A stretch of DNA of 64,000 nt from Neostapfia colusana (Eukaryota; Streptophyta; Magnoliopsida; Poales; Poaceae): positions 60,965,264 through 61,029,263 of the forward strand of contig JASWHV010000003.1 of the NCBI GenBank assembly GCA_030760725.1. The letters are read 5' to 3'. The translations under genes were made by a program, and so were the position numbers. This document shows positions 31,867 to 43,410 of the stretch, piece by piece (positions within the stretch are counted from its first letter, which is position 1; each line of letters opens with the position of its first letter). The notes beneath the pieces were generated by a model. That model saw only the letters and a program-made list of their open reading frames with translations. It ran no database searches and was not told where the DNA came from.

Positions 31867-33414
31867 TATCGGTACCCTCAATACCGGGTACCCCGCGCAC
31901 AGGAGCAAATCGCCTAAGGACCTCACCCCCTCCGTAGGGGTGAGCTCCGAGGGCGCCACGTGTCTAGCAGGGCCGGGCCTCCCCTCTCCTCAGAGGAGAG
32001 CTCCGGACCTGCCACGTGGCCAGAAGGACCGGACCTCGCCCCGCAGGGGTGAGCTCCTAGGGCGCCACGTGTTCAGCGGGGCCGGTCTCCCCTCTGCTCA
32101 GAGGTGAGCTCCGGGCCCGCCACGTGGCCGGCAGAGCCGGGCCTCACCCCCTCCGCAGGGGTGAGCTCCGAAGGCGCCATGTGTCCAGCGGTGCCGGGCT
32201 CCCCTCTCCTCAGAGATGAGCCCCAGACCCACCACGTGGCCAGCAGAGCAGGACCTCGCCGCCTCCGCAGGGGTGAGCTCCGAAGGCGCCACGTGTCCAG
32301 CGGGGCCAGGCCTCCCCTCTCCTTAGAGGTGAGCCCCGGGCCCGCCACGTGGCTAGTAGAGCCGGACCTCGCCCCTCCGCAGGGGTGAGTTGTGAAGGCG
32401 CCACGTGTCCAGCAGGGCCAGGCCTCCCCTCTCCTCAGAGGTGAGCCCCATGTCCGCCACGTGGCCAGCAGAGCCGGACCTCGCCCCCTTCGCAGGGGTG
32501 AGCTCCGAAGGCGCCACATGTCCTCCCCTCTCCTCAGAGGTAAGCCCCGGGCCCACCACGTGGCCAGCAGAGCTGGACCTCGCCCCCTCCGCAGGGGTGA
32601 GCTCCGAAGGTGCTACGTGTCTAGCGGGGCCGGGTCTCCCCTCTCCTCAGAGGTGAGCCCCGGGCCTGCCACGTGGCCAGCAGAGTCGGACCTCGCCCCT
32701 TCCACAGGGGTGAGCTCTGAAGGCACCACGTGTCCAGCGGGGCTGGGCCTCCCCTCTCCTCAGAGGTGAGCTCTGGGTCTGCCACGTGGCCAGCAGTGCC
32801 GCGCTGCCCACCCAGGCTCGGTAGGCAGTAGGAGTAAAGGCACGCCATGCCTTGTCCGATCAAGACATTCAAGACCCGCGCCTTACCAAGACGCGGAAAT
32901 GCGGCGCGCGCCCCTGTCAAGTGGCGTTGTGGCCAGTCGCGTCACAGTGAAGACAGGCACGCCATGTCAGAGGCTGTAGACCAATAAGCACAGCAACAAG
33001 ACATGCCCTGCCGTCCGTGTCAACATCAACCACTACACCTAGCTTGCGGCATGGGCAGGACGGCAGGACGACGACTAAGAAGCTCTCGCTAGAGACAACT
33101 ACCAGCATTCGCTGCAAGATATGGCAGATGACAGGAAATCACCCCGGGGCCACCTGTCGGGCCCCGAGGCCCACCATGTAAGCCGCCCGAGCCTTGAAGT
33201 ATAAAAGGCTCGGGTAGGCAACGTTGCAAGGGGTTCGAGCATTTTAGGTTCGACTCATTTTAACCCCGACTACACACTTCGACACAGACCTTCAGGCTTA
33301 GAACTCCGGTTCTAAGCCCGGAGCAATACAACTCCCGTGGACGTAGGGTTTTACGCTCCGATGGCCTGAACCACGTAAAAATCCTTGTGTCAATCCTCCT
33401 TCATCCAACGCGAC
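31867..33414 (+). mobile_element. Tat-family LTR with expanded G-box minisatellite, truncated at its 3' end by E2
   Basis: It starts TATCGGTACCC (TG changed to TA) and proceeds through a minisatellite of about 16 half-units (31935-32795) and a TATA box (TATAAAAG, 33200-33207) to AACCACGTAAAAATCC. It ends abruptly at 33414, about 120 bp short of the expected LTR end, where E2 begins. The missing end is expected beyond the window. Confidence 0.85.
31935..32795 (+). repeat. Longest G-box minisatellite in the window (about 16 half-units)
   Basis: Alternating CCACGTGTCC-type and CCACGTGGCC-type half-units, with cores counted by eye near 31959, 32013, 32066, 32120, 32176, 32238, 32290, 32346, 32400, 32456, 32514, 32558, 32614, 32669, 32728 and 32779. 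One half-unit near 32514-32540 is shortened. This is twice the length found in the E1 LTRs. Confidence 0.88.
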
Positions 33415-34007
33415 TGTCGGTACCCTCAATATGGGGTACCCCCGCGCACAGGGGAAATCGCCTAAGGACTTTGCCCCTTCCGCAGGGGCAAGCTCCGAAA
33501 GCCCCACGTGTCCTGCGGGGCCGGACCTCCCTCTCCTCAAAGGAGGGCTCCGGGCCCGCCACGTGGCCGGCAGAGCCGGACCTCCCTTCTCCGCAGGGAG
33601 AGCTCCAAAGGCTCCACGTGTCCAAGCGGGGCCGGACCTCCCTCTCCTCATAGCAAAGATCCGGGCCCGCAACGTGGCCAGCAGAGCCGGACCTCCCTTC
33701 TCCGCAAGGAGAGCTCCGAAGGCTCCACATGTTCAGCGGGGAAGGACCTCCCTTTCCTCAGAGGAGAGCTCCGGGCCCGCCACGTGGCCAGCAGAGCCGG
33801 ACCTCCCCCCTCTGCTGGGAGAGCTCTGAAGGCTCCACATGTCCAGCGGGGCCGGACCTCCCTCTCCTCAGAGGAGAGCTCCGGGCCCGCCACGTGGCCA
33901 GCAGAGGCGGACCTCCCCCCTCCACTGGGAGAGCTCCGAAGGCCCCACGTGTCCCGCGGGCTGCCCAGTGTAGGCCCGGGGGAAGTGTCGACAACTACAC
34001 TTCGACA
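33415..34007 (+). repeat. 5' LTR of E2 with internal deletion
   Basis: TGTCGGTACCC to ACTTCGACA but only 593 bp instead of about 1160. Nine G-box half-units are present. Then CCGCGGG (33954-33960) joins the minisatellite directly to the CTGCCCAGTG block near the LTR end, removing the TATA box and about 0.6-0.7 kb. Confidence 0.9.
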
Positions 34008-34051
34008 TTTGGCGCACCAGGTAGGGGGCTTTTCCCTTGCACGACGAGCTT

Positions 34052-36511
34052 ATGCCGACGAAGATGACGAAGCTTCCTTCAGCGGCAAGCTCTCCTCGCC
34101 CACATTCACGACGAACGGTGACCAGCGGGGACTACGTCTCAACACAATCGGGACGGAGTGTGTCAGGGCAAGCTGGAAGCTAGCAGCCGACTCTGGCAGC
34201 TCAGACTCCAGCAAGCCCAAGATCTGCTGCAGCGCTGAGTGTCTCCCATGGGAGTGCACTAGCTGCAGCACGAGCGCTTCTACGCAATCCACCTGCTGGG
34301 GACGCGCCTCAGGCAGCGATCCAGCAGTGGATTTGCGATGTAGACCGTCTTGTCGTCGCCGCCGCCAACCCTCAGCTTTGGCGGGGACGATGCCCCAGTC
34401 AACCGGCTGTGTCGCTGTCGCGCACGCCAGCGGTTGACGGGCAGACGGCAGACTCCCGCTCCACCAGGCTCCCATCGGCGGACCTGAGGCCGGAGCTGGA
34501 ACGACGTCACCTGAGCGAAGATGCCCGTGTGGCCATCGAGCGACGACAAGAAAGGCGTCGCAACCAAGAGGCCGGCGACAGCATGTCGACCGCCTCGACC
34601 TAGCCTGGGCCGCAGATGTTCGTTACGCGATCTCTGCCCCAGGCATACGCCATGCAGCATATGCCTCGGCCATATGCCCTGCAAATGGCGCCCCCGATTT
34701 ATGGCGCACCTTTGCCCATGCCGGGGTACACGGTGCCAACAGCGGACCAAACGCTTGCGGCACCGACACCTGCAGCAGCAGGAGCAGGGTGTGCAGCTTT
34801 GACGCCACACCTTCGCTTCACGAAGTGGCCACGCAAGTTCCGGCCACACCTGCTAGAGAAATACGACGGCAGCGTCAACCCGGCGGAGTTCCTCCAGATC
34901 TACTCCACCACCATCCTTGCTGCAGGAGGGGATGATGACGTCATGGCCAACTACTTCCCCGTCGCCTTGACCGGCTCAGCACGGTCTTGGCTCATGAACC
35001 TCCCCCAGGGTTCCATAACCTCCTGGGGAGAGCTCTGCCGGCAGTTTACTGCGAACTTCAGCAGCTCCTACACCCGGCCTGGCACGGAGCTCAACCTCCA
35101 CGCCATCCAACAACAACCTGGAGAGTCGCTGCGCTCCATCCAGCGGTTCTTCCAGGTACGGAACACCATCTCACATATCCAAAATGCTTCTGTGGTGGTG
35201 GCGTTCCGGCAGGGTGTAAGGGACAAGAAGATGCTCGAGAAGCTCGCGACCAGAGAAGTGTGCGACGTCTCAGAGCTCTTTGGTCTGGCGGACAAGTGCG
35301 CCAGGGCAGCAGAAGGGCGCAACTGGCACTAATGGCCAGTCTCCGAAGCCGGAGAACAGCCCAGACCAAGTGCTGCTCCCCATGGGAGCAGCAGGAAGGT
35401 CAAGAAGGCCGGCGGCAAGATCATGCTGCCGACCGAAGCTCCAGTTGCTGCAGCTGCAGCACCCACCGGAGCTCGGGAAACACGCCCCGACAAAAGGCCG
35501 CGACAGTCACCAGCCCCTAGCGGTGACCACAGCGAGCCGTGCCCCGTGCACAACACCAGCAGTCACACTGCTGCTGAGTGCCGGGAAATACAGAAGCTCG
35601 CGGAGCGCTTCCGCAGGGGGAAGCAACCGCGTGTGGACGCCCCTCCCTTTCGTCAGAGGGAGGGCAAGCAGAAGGTCGACGCCCACGACAATGTCGACCA
35701 CCAGATGGAGTTCCAAGAGCCCCAGCGCACCGTAAAGGCGGTACACAACCTCAAGGGCTCCAGCTCCAGCGACGACGAGCGTCGGAAGGCGCTCTACGTC
35801 ATCTACGGCGGGTCCTCTGACCCCTCGTCTCAGATTGTAGTCAAGACTCTACGCCGAGCAGTGGCGTCGGTGGCTCCTGTCCCAAGTGCAGCACCGCACC
35901 TCAAGTGGATGGGGACCCCCATCAGCTTCGACACCACCGACTGCCCCAAGAACATGGCTGGGGCCGGGCAGCTACCGCTCTTGGTAGCCCCCACCATCGC
36001 CAACGTAAAGATGTACCACGTTTTGGTAGATGGCGGAGCCGGCCTGAACCTCATCATCCGCGCAGCTTTCCAGAAGCTGCAAATCCCAATGGCCAAGCTC
36101 ACCCCCTCGAGCCCGTTCTCAGGGGTAGGGCCGGGACAAGTCGTTCCCTACGGCAACATCAGCCTTCCGGTCACCTTCGGGGCACCGGATAGCTACTGGA
36201 CAGAATACATTCTGTTCGATGTGGTGGAGATCGGTCTCCCCTTCAACACCATCATCGGCAGGCCAGCCCTGTACCGGTTCATGGCGGTAGCCCACTACGG
36301 CTACCTCGTCTTGAAGATGCCTACGCCGACAGGCGTCCTCAAGATCTGTGGAGACCGCACTGCTGTAGTGTCAGCCTTGGAAAAGCTCCAAGCATTTGCA
36401 CCAGCCCCTAGCGGTGCAGAACCGGGCCAGCTCCACCCGAGCGCACGCCCCCGTGCCTCGGCCTCACCTCCCGGGGGCCACCCTAGACCTGTCAACCTCC
36501 TGTCGGCCTGA
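34052..36511 (+). pseudogene. gag: E2 gag-protease pseudogene
   Basis: Gag and protease share one frame here, starting MPTKMTKLPS at 34052. The gag domain is at about 34855-35310, the CPVHNTSSHTAAEC motif near 35540 and the protease VDGGAGLN near 36028. In-frame stops occur at about 34184, 34601-34603 and 35330-35332, and a 3-bp deletion removes one residue in the LRSFIQRF segment. The part from 35423 to 36511 is open for 362 codons. Its end runs into a PVNLLSA stop contributed by the RT-RNase H linker after the deletion. Confidence 0.87.
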
Positions 36512-36940
36512 GCCAATGGAGGAAGACATCCTGGGTCCCCCAAGAAGGGTCCGGGCCCATCTACCTCTTGTCAGCCTGAGCCAATTGAGGAAGATACCCC
36601 GGGGTTCCCGAGAGAAGCCCCGCAGGACCAACTCCGGCGCGAAGACATCAACCTCGTCAACGAGGCACGATTACAAGCAACACTCCGCAATGCACGGTCC
36701 CGGCAGGCGCTCCGGCGCTACCGCCAAAGGACCAAGCATGTCTGGGAGCTCCACGGAAGCGACCTGGTGCCGCGGCGCATACTTTATCACGAAGGGACCG
36801 AAAAACTCTCCCCCAGCTGGGAAGGTCCGTTCCGAGTCACAAAAGTTTGCCACCCCGGGTGCGCATACCTCTCCACCAAGGATGGGGATCCGCTCCCGAA
36901 TCCTTGGAACATGGAACACCTCCGTAAGTTCTATTCCTAG
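36512..36940 (+). pseudogene. E2 pol remnant: linker and integrase C-terminus
   Basis: After protease, two copies of a CTGTCGGCCTGAGCCAAT-like linker block (about 36490-36590) remain from the RT-RNase H connection. They are followed at 36626 by an open 105-codon segment of the integrase C-terminus (LRREDINLVNEAR to HLRKFYS) ending at TAG 36938-36940. At least two deletions relative to E1 are required. Confidence 0.85.
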
Positions 36941-38460
36941 AGCATTGGTAGCACATGTCTTTTCTTTTCTGTAATAGATCCCATAGAGTCCAAGAACAAC
37001 GCTCGGAGCAACTAAGCCCCAGGGGACGGTCCAGGACTGCGTCCAGCTTGGCCTGGTTCCAACCCTAAGCGCGTAGGATCTTGCTTCCCCTCATAATGGG
37101 TGGTCGTTGCCTCCATGTTTGGCCTGCCTTCCTCCTATGGGCATTTATACAGGGAAAAACTTGTTCTACCACGCTCTTACTTATGTGCTCATTTAAATTA
37201 CACATTAGTTTTTATGACCGCACTTTCCATGTACGCTCACCGTACATTTAGCTCTCGTTTCCCACTCTCATCCCTAGTCGGCATTTGCTATCCTACCAAA
37301 GGCGGTCGCGCTTGAGGTACCTGCCAATGGCCAGGGGGCCTCTCGGACCTCCCCCAGTCAGGTGCTGCGATGCCAGTTGGTCACCTCCAGGAAAAATCTG
37401 CGTTGTGCATGGGGGGTCCAGGGTGCGTAGCCTGCTTTGCCTGGTTCCGACCCAAAGCGTGCGCATCCTTCCCTCCGGAGCTCCAGGGAGTACAAACTGC
37501 TTTGCCTGGTTCCGCACCGAAAGCCTGTGCACCCTGCCTCCTCAGCATTACGGTCCAGTACTAGGGGCCGGACGGTCGTACCCTGGCCTCGGAGGGAGCC
37601 AGACCCCCGGTGTCGGGCGCACTGAATTGCCCAGGCCCCGTATACCGGATCAGGACTGTAAGCCAAATAAGACTATGAGATAGGGAAGGGAGAGCCCCAG
37701 GGAGAATTACAGTTCCCTTACTTGTGTGCAGGACCTTCTGGACTTAGCTCCCTCGCAGGAGTATGGTAGGTGTGCCCAAACCATTGGCCACACCTACCAG
37801 GGGGCCACTACGGAGACCACGCAAGGAAAGACTGGAGCTCCTGACTACTCCAGCGCAAGACCGGAGGATCCGGATCTCGCCCCCTTCGTAGGGGCGGGTT
37901 CCGAAGGCCCCACGTGTCCGGCGGGGCCGGGACCCCCCTCTCCTCAGAGGATAGCTCCGGGCCCGCCACGTGGCCGGCAGAGCCGGGCTTCGCCCCCTCC
38001 GCAGGGGCAAGCTCCGAAGGCTCCACGTGTCCCGCGGGGCCGGACCACCCTCTCCTCACAGGAGCTCCGGGCCCGCCACGTGGCCGGCAGAGCCGGGCCT
38101 CGCCCCCTCCATAGGGGCGAGCTCCGAAGGCTCCACATGTCCCGCGGGGCCGGACCACCCTCTCCTCAGAGGAGCTCCGGGCCCGCCGCGTGGCCAGCAG
38201 AGCCGGACCTCCCCCCGTCCTCACGAGGCGAGCTCCAAAGACCCCTTAGGCCCTTAACACAATAAGGACCCGAGGAAGGTGTCTGTGTAAGACTTCAAGA
38301 TTGGTGAAGACCTCTGAGTTCCTTGCGGAGCTAAGGACTCGGGCAGGCCAAGCCAAGAAGAAGATAAGGAACAGACACAATAATCAAGAGTCTATTCATT
38401 CAAGGCTCCATGAGCTGTACTACAGACTCAACAAACAAAGAAAAAGAAAAGGTACAAGGC
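36941..38460. other. E2 spacer between integrase and antisense ORF, with G-box minisatellite
   Basis: Collinear with 20558-22009 of E1, including the TTTGCCTGGTTCCGACCCAA repeats. The minisatellite (37868-38225) has six half-units, the last decayed to CCGCGTGG. No gene. Confidence 0.8.
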
Positions 38461-40070
38461 CTAGGAGTCCCCGGACTCGCGCTGGAACCTAGAGGCTACA
38501 AGGGCGGCCACATCCTCGACTTCGGCCCTGGCGACTTCCTCCCGCTCCGCGACGGGGCCCTACCTCACTGGCTCTAGAGAGAGGGAGGGATCCAGGCTCT
38601 GGAAACACGCCAGCACGTGCTTGGAAACCTCCTTCGCCAGGCCCCGTCCCTCCGCCTCAAGCTCGCCGGCGATCATCGCTTCGAGCCTGTCCAGTTTGGC
38701 GCCGATGGACTCGAGCGCCGGGATCGCCTCGACCACCTTCTGCGCTAGAGCCTCCGTCCTCACCAGGCTCAAGCCGAGGGGAACTAGGGCGGACCCCGTC
38801 TGGCCGACAAAGCTCCAGACCACTCGGGCCTCGACGGACCGCGAAGCCTGGAGCTCCTCCATCTCTTGACGGATTGTCAGCAGGGCGTCGAGTCATCCTC
38901 AGAGAATTTCTTCTCCTTGGCTGCAAGAGAGCCCTCACGAAGCTGGAGGCCCTGGGCGAGCCGCTCCAACTCCGATGCTCGGAAGTTGGCCGCCAGCTCC
39001 CGGTCTAGCACCGCCTGGCGTTCCTGGGAGACCTGCTCCTCCCTCGCGGCCAGAGTTGCCTCCCGAAGCTCCAGCTCCTTAGCTCGGGCCCTCAGGTCGC
39101 CATCGCCAGCCACCAGCCGCGCGGCGACCTTCTTCACCTCAGCCGCTAAGGCGCGCTCCCAATCCGTGGCGATGCGCTCACGGCGCACCAGCTTCAGCCA
39201 CAGCTCCTCCAGGGCAGTGGAGTGCACCTTGGCCTTGGCATGAGCCTCACGGGTCTCCTGGTGGAGCCGCCGAGTCTTGGAGTCCAAGCGGTCGACGGCC
39301 TTCTTCTGAAGGTCAAGGAGCGCCTCCATGGCATCGAGCCTCGACTGCCTCGAGTCAAGCTCCGCCCTAACCTCCTGAGTCCGCTGCTTCAAGAGGTTCC
39401 CCCAGCTGAGGAGGCGATTCCTCTCCCCTGCCAGCACCTCCCGCTCACGCTCGAGCGCGGTCAGGACCAGCCGGACGCTCGTCTGGGCAAGCTCAAAGGC
39501 ATCCGCTATGGGCAGCGGTGCGGTAGAGGCCGAAGCCGCGCCCCCGACCTCCTCCATCACGTCGTCATCAGGAGATGCCGGCACCTCGGCGGCCGGGATG
39601 AGGCGCCGATCTAGAGAAGCCGGCACCGGAGCGGGGCCGCTCTCGACGCACCCCTGTTCGCTGCCCGCCGTAGGACCCGTGGCTGCTCCTCCCGCCTCGG
39701 CACTGGAGGGCTGGACGCCGCTAGCTGACCCCGCCGAGCCTTCGGCAACCGCCGGCTTCTGAGCTGGCGAAGGAGGACGAGCGGGTGCTGCCGTCGCCGT
39801 TGCAGGAGCTGGTCCGACCAGCACAGGAGAAGCCTGCACCGTCTTGGGGGCCGGCGAAGCCGCCGCAGCTTCCGGGCGCTGCGGCGCGGATCTCCCGTCA
39901 ACCGGGGATGGCCGGGTTGTCAGCCCCCAGGCAGAGAACCCGGCGGTTCTTGACAAGACGCTGCGACGTGCGCTGCGACGTGCAGTAGTGACAGCCTTGG
40001 GAACCGCCGCAGTAAAAGCAGCCATCAAGCACGGCTCGCCCCCACGATCCCATGATTGTTCGTGCTCCAT
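38461..40070 (-). pseudogene. E2 antisense ORF remnant (coiled-coil part only)
   Basis: A 397-codon open frame (40070-38877) covers the alanine/proline-rich region and most of the coiled coil (ELAQTSVRLVL to AAKEKKFSED). A frameshift near 38885 separates the C-terminal VSKHVLACFQS tail. The N-terminal Transposase_28-like domain seen in E1 is deleted: LTR-proximal sequence joins directly to the RPSPVDG region. The E1 intron is not present. Confidence 0.83.
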
Positions 40071-40169
40071 CGACGGTCAAAGCGGGTCTTTGAGAAGGTG
40101 CGCGAAGTAGAAGAGACGGGGGCCCCACCTCGGGCTCGTTATCTCCCCCGAGATGTACCCGGGGGCCAC

Positions 40170-41463
40170 TGTTGGTACCCTCAATATGGGGTACCCCCGT
40201 GCACAGGGGAAATCGCCTAAGGACTTTGCCCCTTCCGTAGGGGCAAGCTCCGAAAGCCCCACGTGTCCTGCGGGGACGGACCTCCCTCTCCTCAAAGGAG
40301 GGCTCCGGGCCCGCCATGTGGCCGGCAGAGCCGGACCTCCCTTATCCGTAGGGAGGGCTCCGAAGGCTCCACGTGTTCAAGCGGGGCCGGATCTCCCTCT
40401 CCTCAGAGGAAAGCTCCGGGCCTGCCACGTGGCCAGCAGAGCCGGACCTCCCTTCTCCACAGGGAGAGCTCCGAAGGCTCCACATGTCCAGCGGGGCCAG
40501 ACCTCCCTCTCCTCAGAGGAGAGCTCCGGGCCCGCCACGTTGCCAGCAGAGGCGGACCTCCCCCCTCCGCTGGGAGAGCTCCGAAGGCCCCACGTGTCCC
40601 GCGGGGCCGGACCTCCCTCTCCTCAGAGGAGAGCTCCGGGCCCGCCACGTGGCCAGCGGAACAACGCTACCTGCCCCGCGCGGTAGGCAGCAAGAGTGAA
40701 GACACGCCATACCTTGCCTGTACAAGGTATTCAAGACCCGCACCTTCCCAAGGCGCAGAGACGCGGAGCACGCCGCTGTCAGGTGCTGTTGCACCCAATC
40801 TCATCGCAGTGAAGACTGGCACGCCGCGTCAGAAGCTCTCCACCAATAAACACAGCGACAAGACATCCCCTGCCGTCATCAACCACTACGCCTAGCTTGC
40901 AGCATGGGCAGGGCGGCAAGACGAAGACTCAGAAGTCCTCGCCTGAAACAACTACCGGCGTAACTGCAGGATACGGTAGATGGCAGGCAATCTCCCTGGG
41001 ACCACCTGTCGGGTCCCGGGCCCACCTTGTAAGCCGCCCGAGCCTTGGACTATAAAAGGCTCGGGTAGGCAACGTTGCAAGAGGTTTGACATTTTGGCTC
41101 AACTCCTTGATTCTAGCACTCATCTCATCCTCAAGGTCAGGACTTCGGTTCTGAGCACCAAGCAATACAATGAGCACCTCTGCTCACCGTGGACGTAGCG
41201 TTTTATGCTCCGCCGGCCTGAACCACGTAAAAAACCCCTGTGTCAACCTTCTCCTTCCTTCGTCTCTAATACTCAAGCTCTCCGTGAGGGACTAGCCCCT
41301 CCGAAAAAGAACCTCCGCGGGCTGCCCAGTGCAGACCGGAGGAAGTGTCGACAGCTACACTTCAACATCGACCTTCCGAGAGAACTAGCCCCTCCGTAAA
41401 AGAACCTCCGCGGGCTGCTCCTGAAGCAGGCCTGGGGGAAGTGTCGACCGTAACACTTTGACA
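40170..41463 (+). repeat. Tat LTR shared by E2 (3') and E3 (5')
   Basis: TGTTGGTACCC start, eight G-box half-units (about 40225-40660), TATA box 41051-41058. The terminal block is duplicated: an ACTAGCCCCTCCG to ACTTCAACA copy at 41291-41367 and a diverged copy at 41384-41463 ending CTTTGACA. The E3 primer site follows the second copy directly. Confidence 0.9.
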
Positions 41464-41511
41464 TTTGGCGCGCCAGGAAGGGGGCTTTTTTCTTGCGACG
41501 GGTCTGCACCA

Positions 41512-43410
41512 ATGAAGATGACCAAACTTCCTTCAACGGCAAGCTCTCCTCGCCCTCGTTCCCGGCAAATAATGACCAGCGAGGCTTATGTCTCGATGCA
41601 CTCAGGGAGGAGTGTGTCGGGACAGGTTGGGAGCCCGCGTCGGACTCCAACAACGCGGACTCCTACAAGCCCAAGATCTGCTGTCGCGCAGAGTGCTACT
41701 CAAGCGAGTGCGCTAGCTGCAGCACGAGCGCTCCTGCACAATCCATCTGCTGTGGACGCTCCCCAGTGGGCCGCCAAGCAGTGGATCCGCGACGTCAACC
41801 ACCTCGTTGCTGCTGCCGTCAACCCTCCGCTGCGGCGGGGACGAGGCCCCGGTCAACCATATGTGTCGCTGTCACGCACACTAACGATTGACATGCGGAC
41901 AGAAGACTCTCGCTCTACCAGGCTCCCAACGGCGGACCTGAGGTCAGAGCTGGAGCGACGTCACTTGGGGGAAGATGCCCGCGTGACCATCGAGCGACGG
42001 TGGGAAAGACGTCGCAACCATGAGGCCAACCACAGCATGTCGACTGCCTCGACTCAGCCTGGGCCTCAGACGTTCGCCATGCGACCTCTGCCCCAGGCGT
42101 ATGCCACGCAGTATATGCAGCATCCATATGCCTTGCAGTCGGGCCCCCTTGTATATGGTGCACCATTGCCCATGCCGGGGTACACCGTGCCAGCAGCGGA
42201 CCAAGGGTTCGCGGCACCAGGATCCGCAGCAGCGGGGACGGGGTGTGCGGCCCTGGCGCCCCACCTCCGCTTCAAAGTGTGGCGACACAAGTTCCGGCCA
42301 CACCTGCCAGAGAAGTACGACGGAAGCATCAACCCTGCAGAGTTCCTGCAGAACTACTCCACTGCCATCCTCACGGCAGGAGGGGATGAGGCCTTCATGG
42401 CCAACTACTTCCCCGTCGCCTTGACCGGCCCAGCATGGTCATGGCTCATGAACCTGCCCTAGGGTTCCATAACTTCTTGGGGGGAGCTATGCCGACAGTT
42501 CACGGCGGACTTCGGCAGCTCCCTACACGCGTCCAGGCACAGAGTTGGACCTCCACGCCGTGCGACAGCAACCGGGGGAATCACTACGCTCCTTCATCCA
42601 ACGATTCTCCCAGGTGCGAAACACCATCCCCCACATCCAGAATGCATCAGTTGTGGTGGCATTCCGACAGGGTGTTAGGGACGAGAAGATGTTCGAGAAG
42701 TTGGCCACCAGGAAGGTGCGAGACGTCTCAAAGCTCTTCAATCTGGCGGACAAGTGCGCCAGAGTAGCAGAAGGGCGTAAGTGGCACTCACAGCCAGCTT
42801 CTAAAGCAGGAGGGCAGCCCGGAGCTAGTGCTGTGCCCTAAGGGAGCAGCAAGAAGAACAAGAAGAGAGGCGGTGGCAAGGTCAAGCCGCCGGCCGGAGC
42901 TCCCATTGCTGCAACTGTAGCACCCGGTGGAGCTCGGGGGCCGCGCCCCGACAAGAGACCACGACAGTCACCTGACGGTGGTGACCGTGGTGAACCGTGC
43001 CCGGTATACAACACCAGGAGCCTGCTGGTGAGTGCCGGGAGATCAAGAAGCTCGCGGAGCGCTTCCGCGAGCGAAAGCAACCACGCACAGATGGTGCTCC
43101 CTTCCGCCAGAGGGAGGGAAAGCAGAAGGTCGACCCCTGGGACAACGACGACCAAGAAATGGGGTACCAGGAGCCTCAACGCACCGTGAAGGCAGTCCAC
43201 AACCATGGGGACTCCAGCTCCGGAGAAGACGAGCACCGGAAGGCGCTCCATGTCATCTACGGAGGGTCCTCGGACCCCTCGTCCCGGAACACAGTCAAGA
43301 CCCTGCGCCGAGCAGTGGCGTTGGTGGCCCCTACCCCAAGTGCAGCGCCACACCTAAAGTGGGTAGGGACCCCATCAGCTTCGACGCCTCCGACTGCCCC
43401 AAGAACATAG
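41512..43410 (+). pseudogene. gag: E3 gag pseudogene
   Basis: It starts MKMTKLPSTASSP at 41512. A TAG at 42460-42462 replaces the conserved CAG of the LPQGSITSW motif. A frameshift follows near 42525, where the frame moves to the one carrying RQQPGESLRSF. A TAA at about 42839 and a small deletion inside the zinc-knuckle-like motif (CPVYNTRS, lacking the SHTAAEC part) follow. The C-terminal segment ends at 43410 in a third frame. Confidence 0.87.

Larger units (their letters stand above)
33415..40169 (+). mobile_element. Tat element E2: internally deleted copy sharing its 3' LTR with E3
   Basis: The order is a 593-bp deleted 5' LTR (33415-34007), primer site, gag-protease, an abrupt jump to the integrase C-terminus, spacer with minisatellite, antisense-ORF remnant, then the LTR at 40170-41463, which also serves as the 5' LTR of E3. 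RT, both RNase H regions and the integrase core are missing, so it could not move without help. Confidence 0.88.

Noticed and set aside
31935..32795. CRISPR-like look of the regularly spaced repeats
   Set aside because: Repeat and spacer are not distinguishable; whole 110-bp units recur, the host is a plant and the array is part of an LTR.
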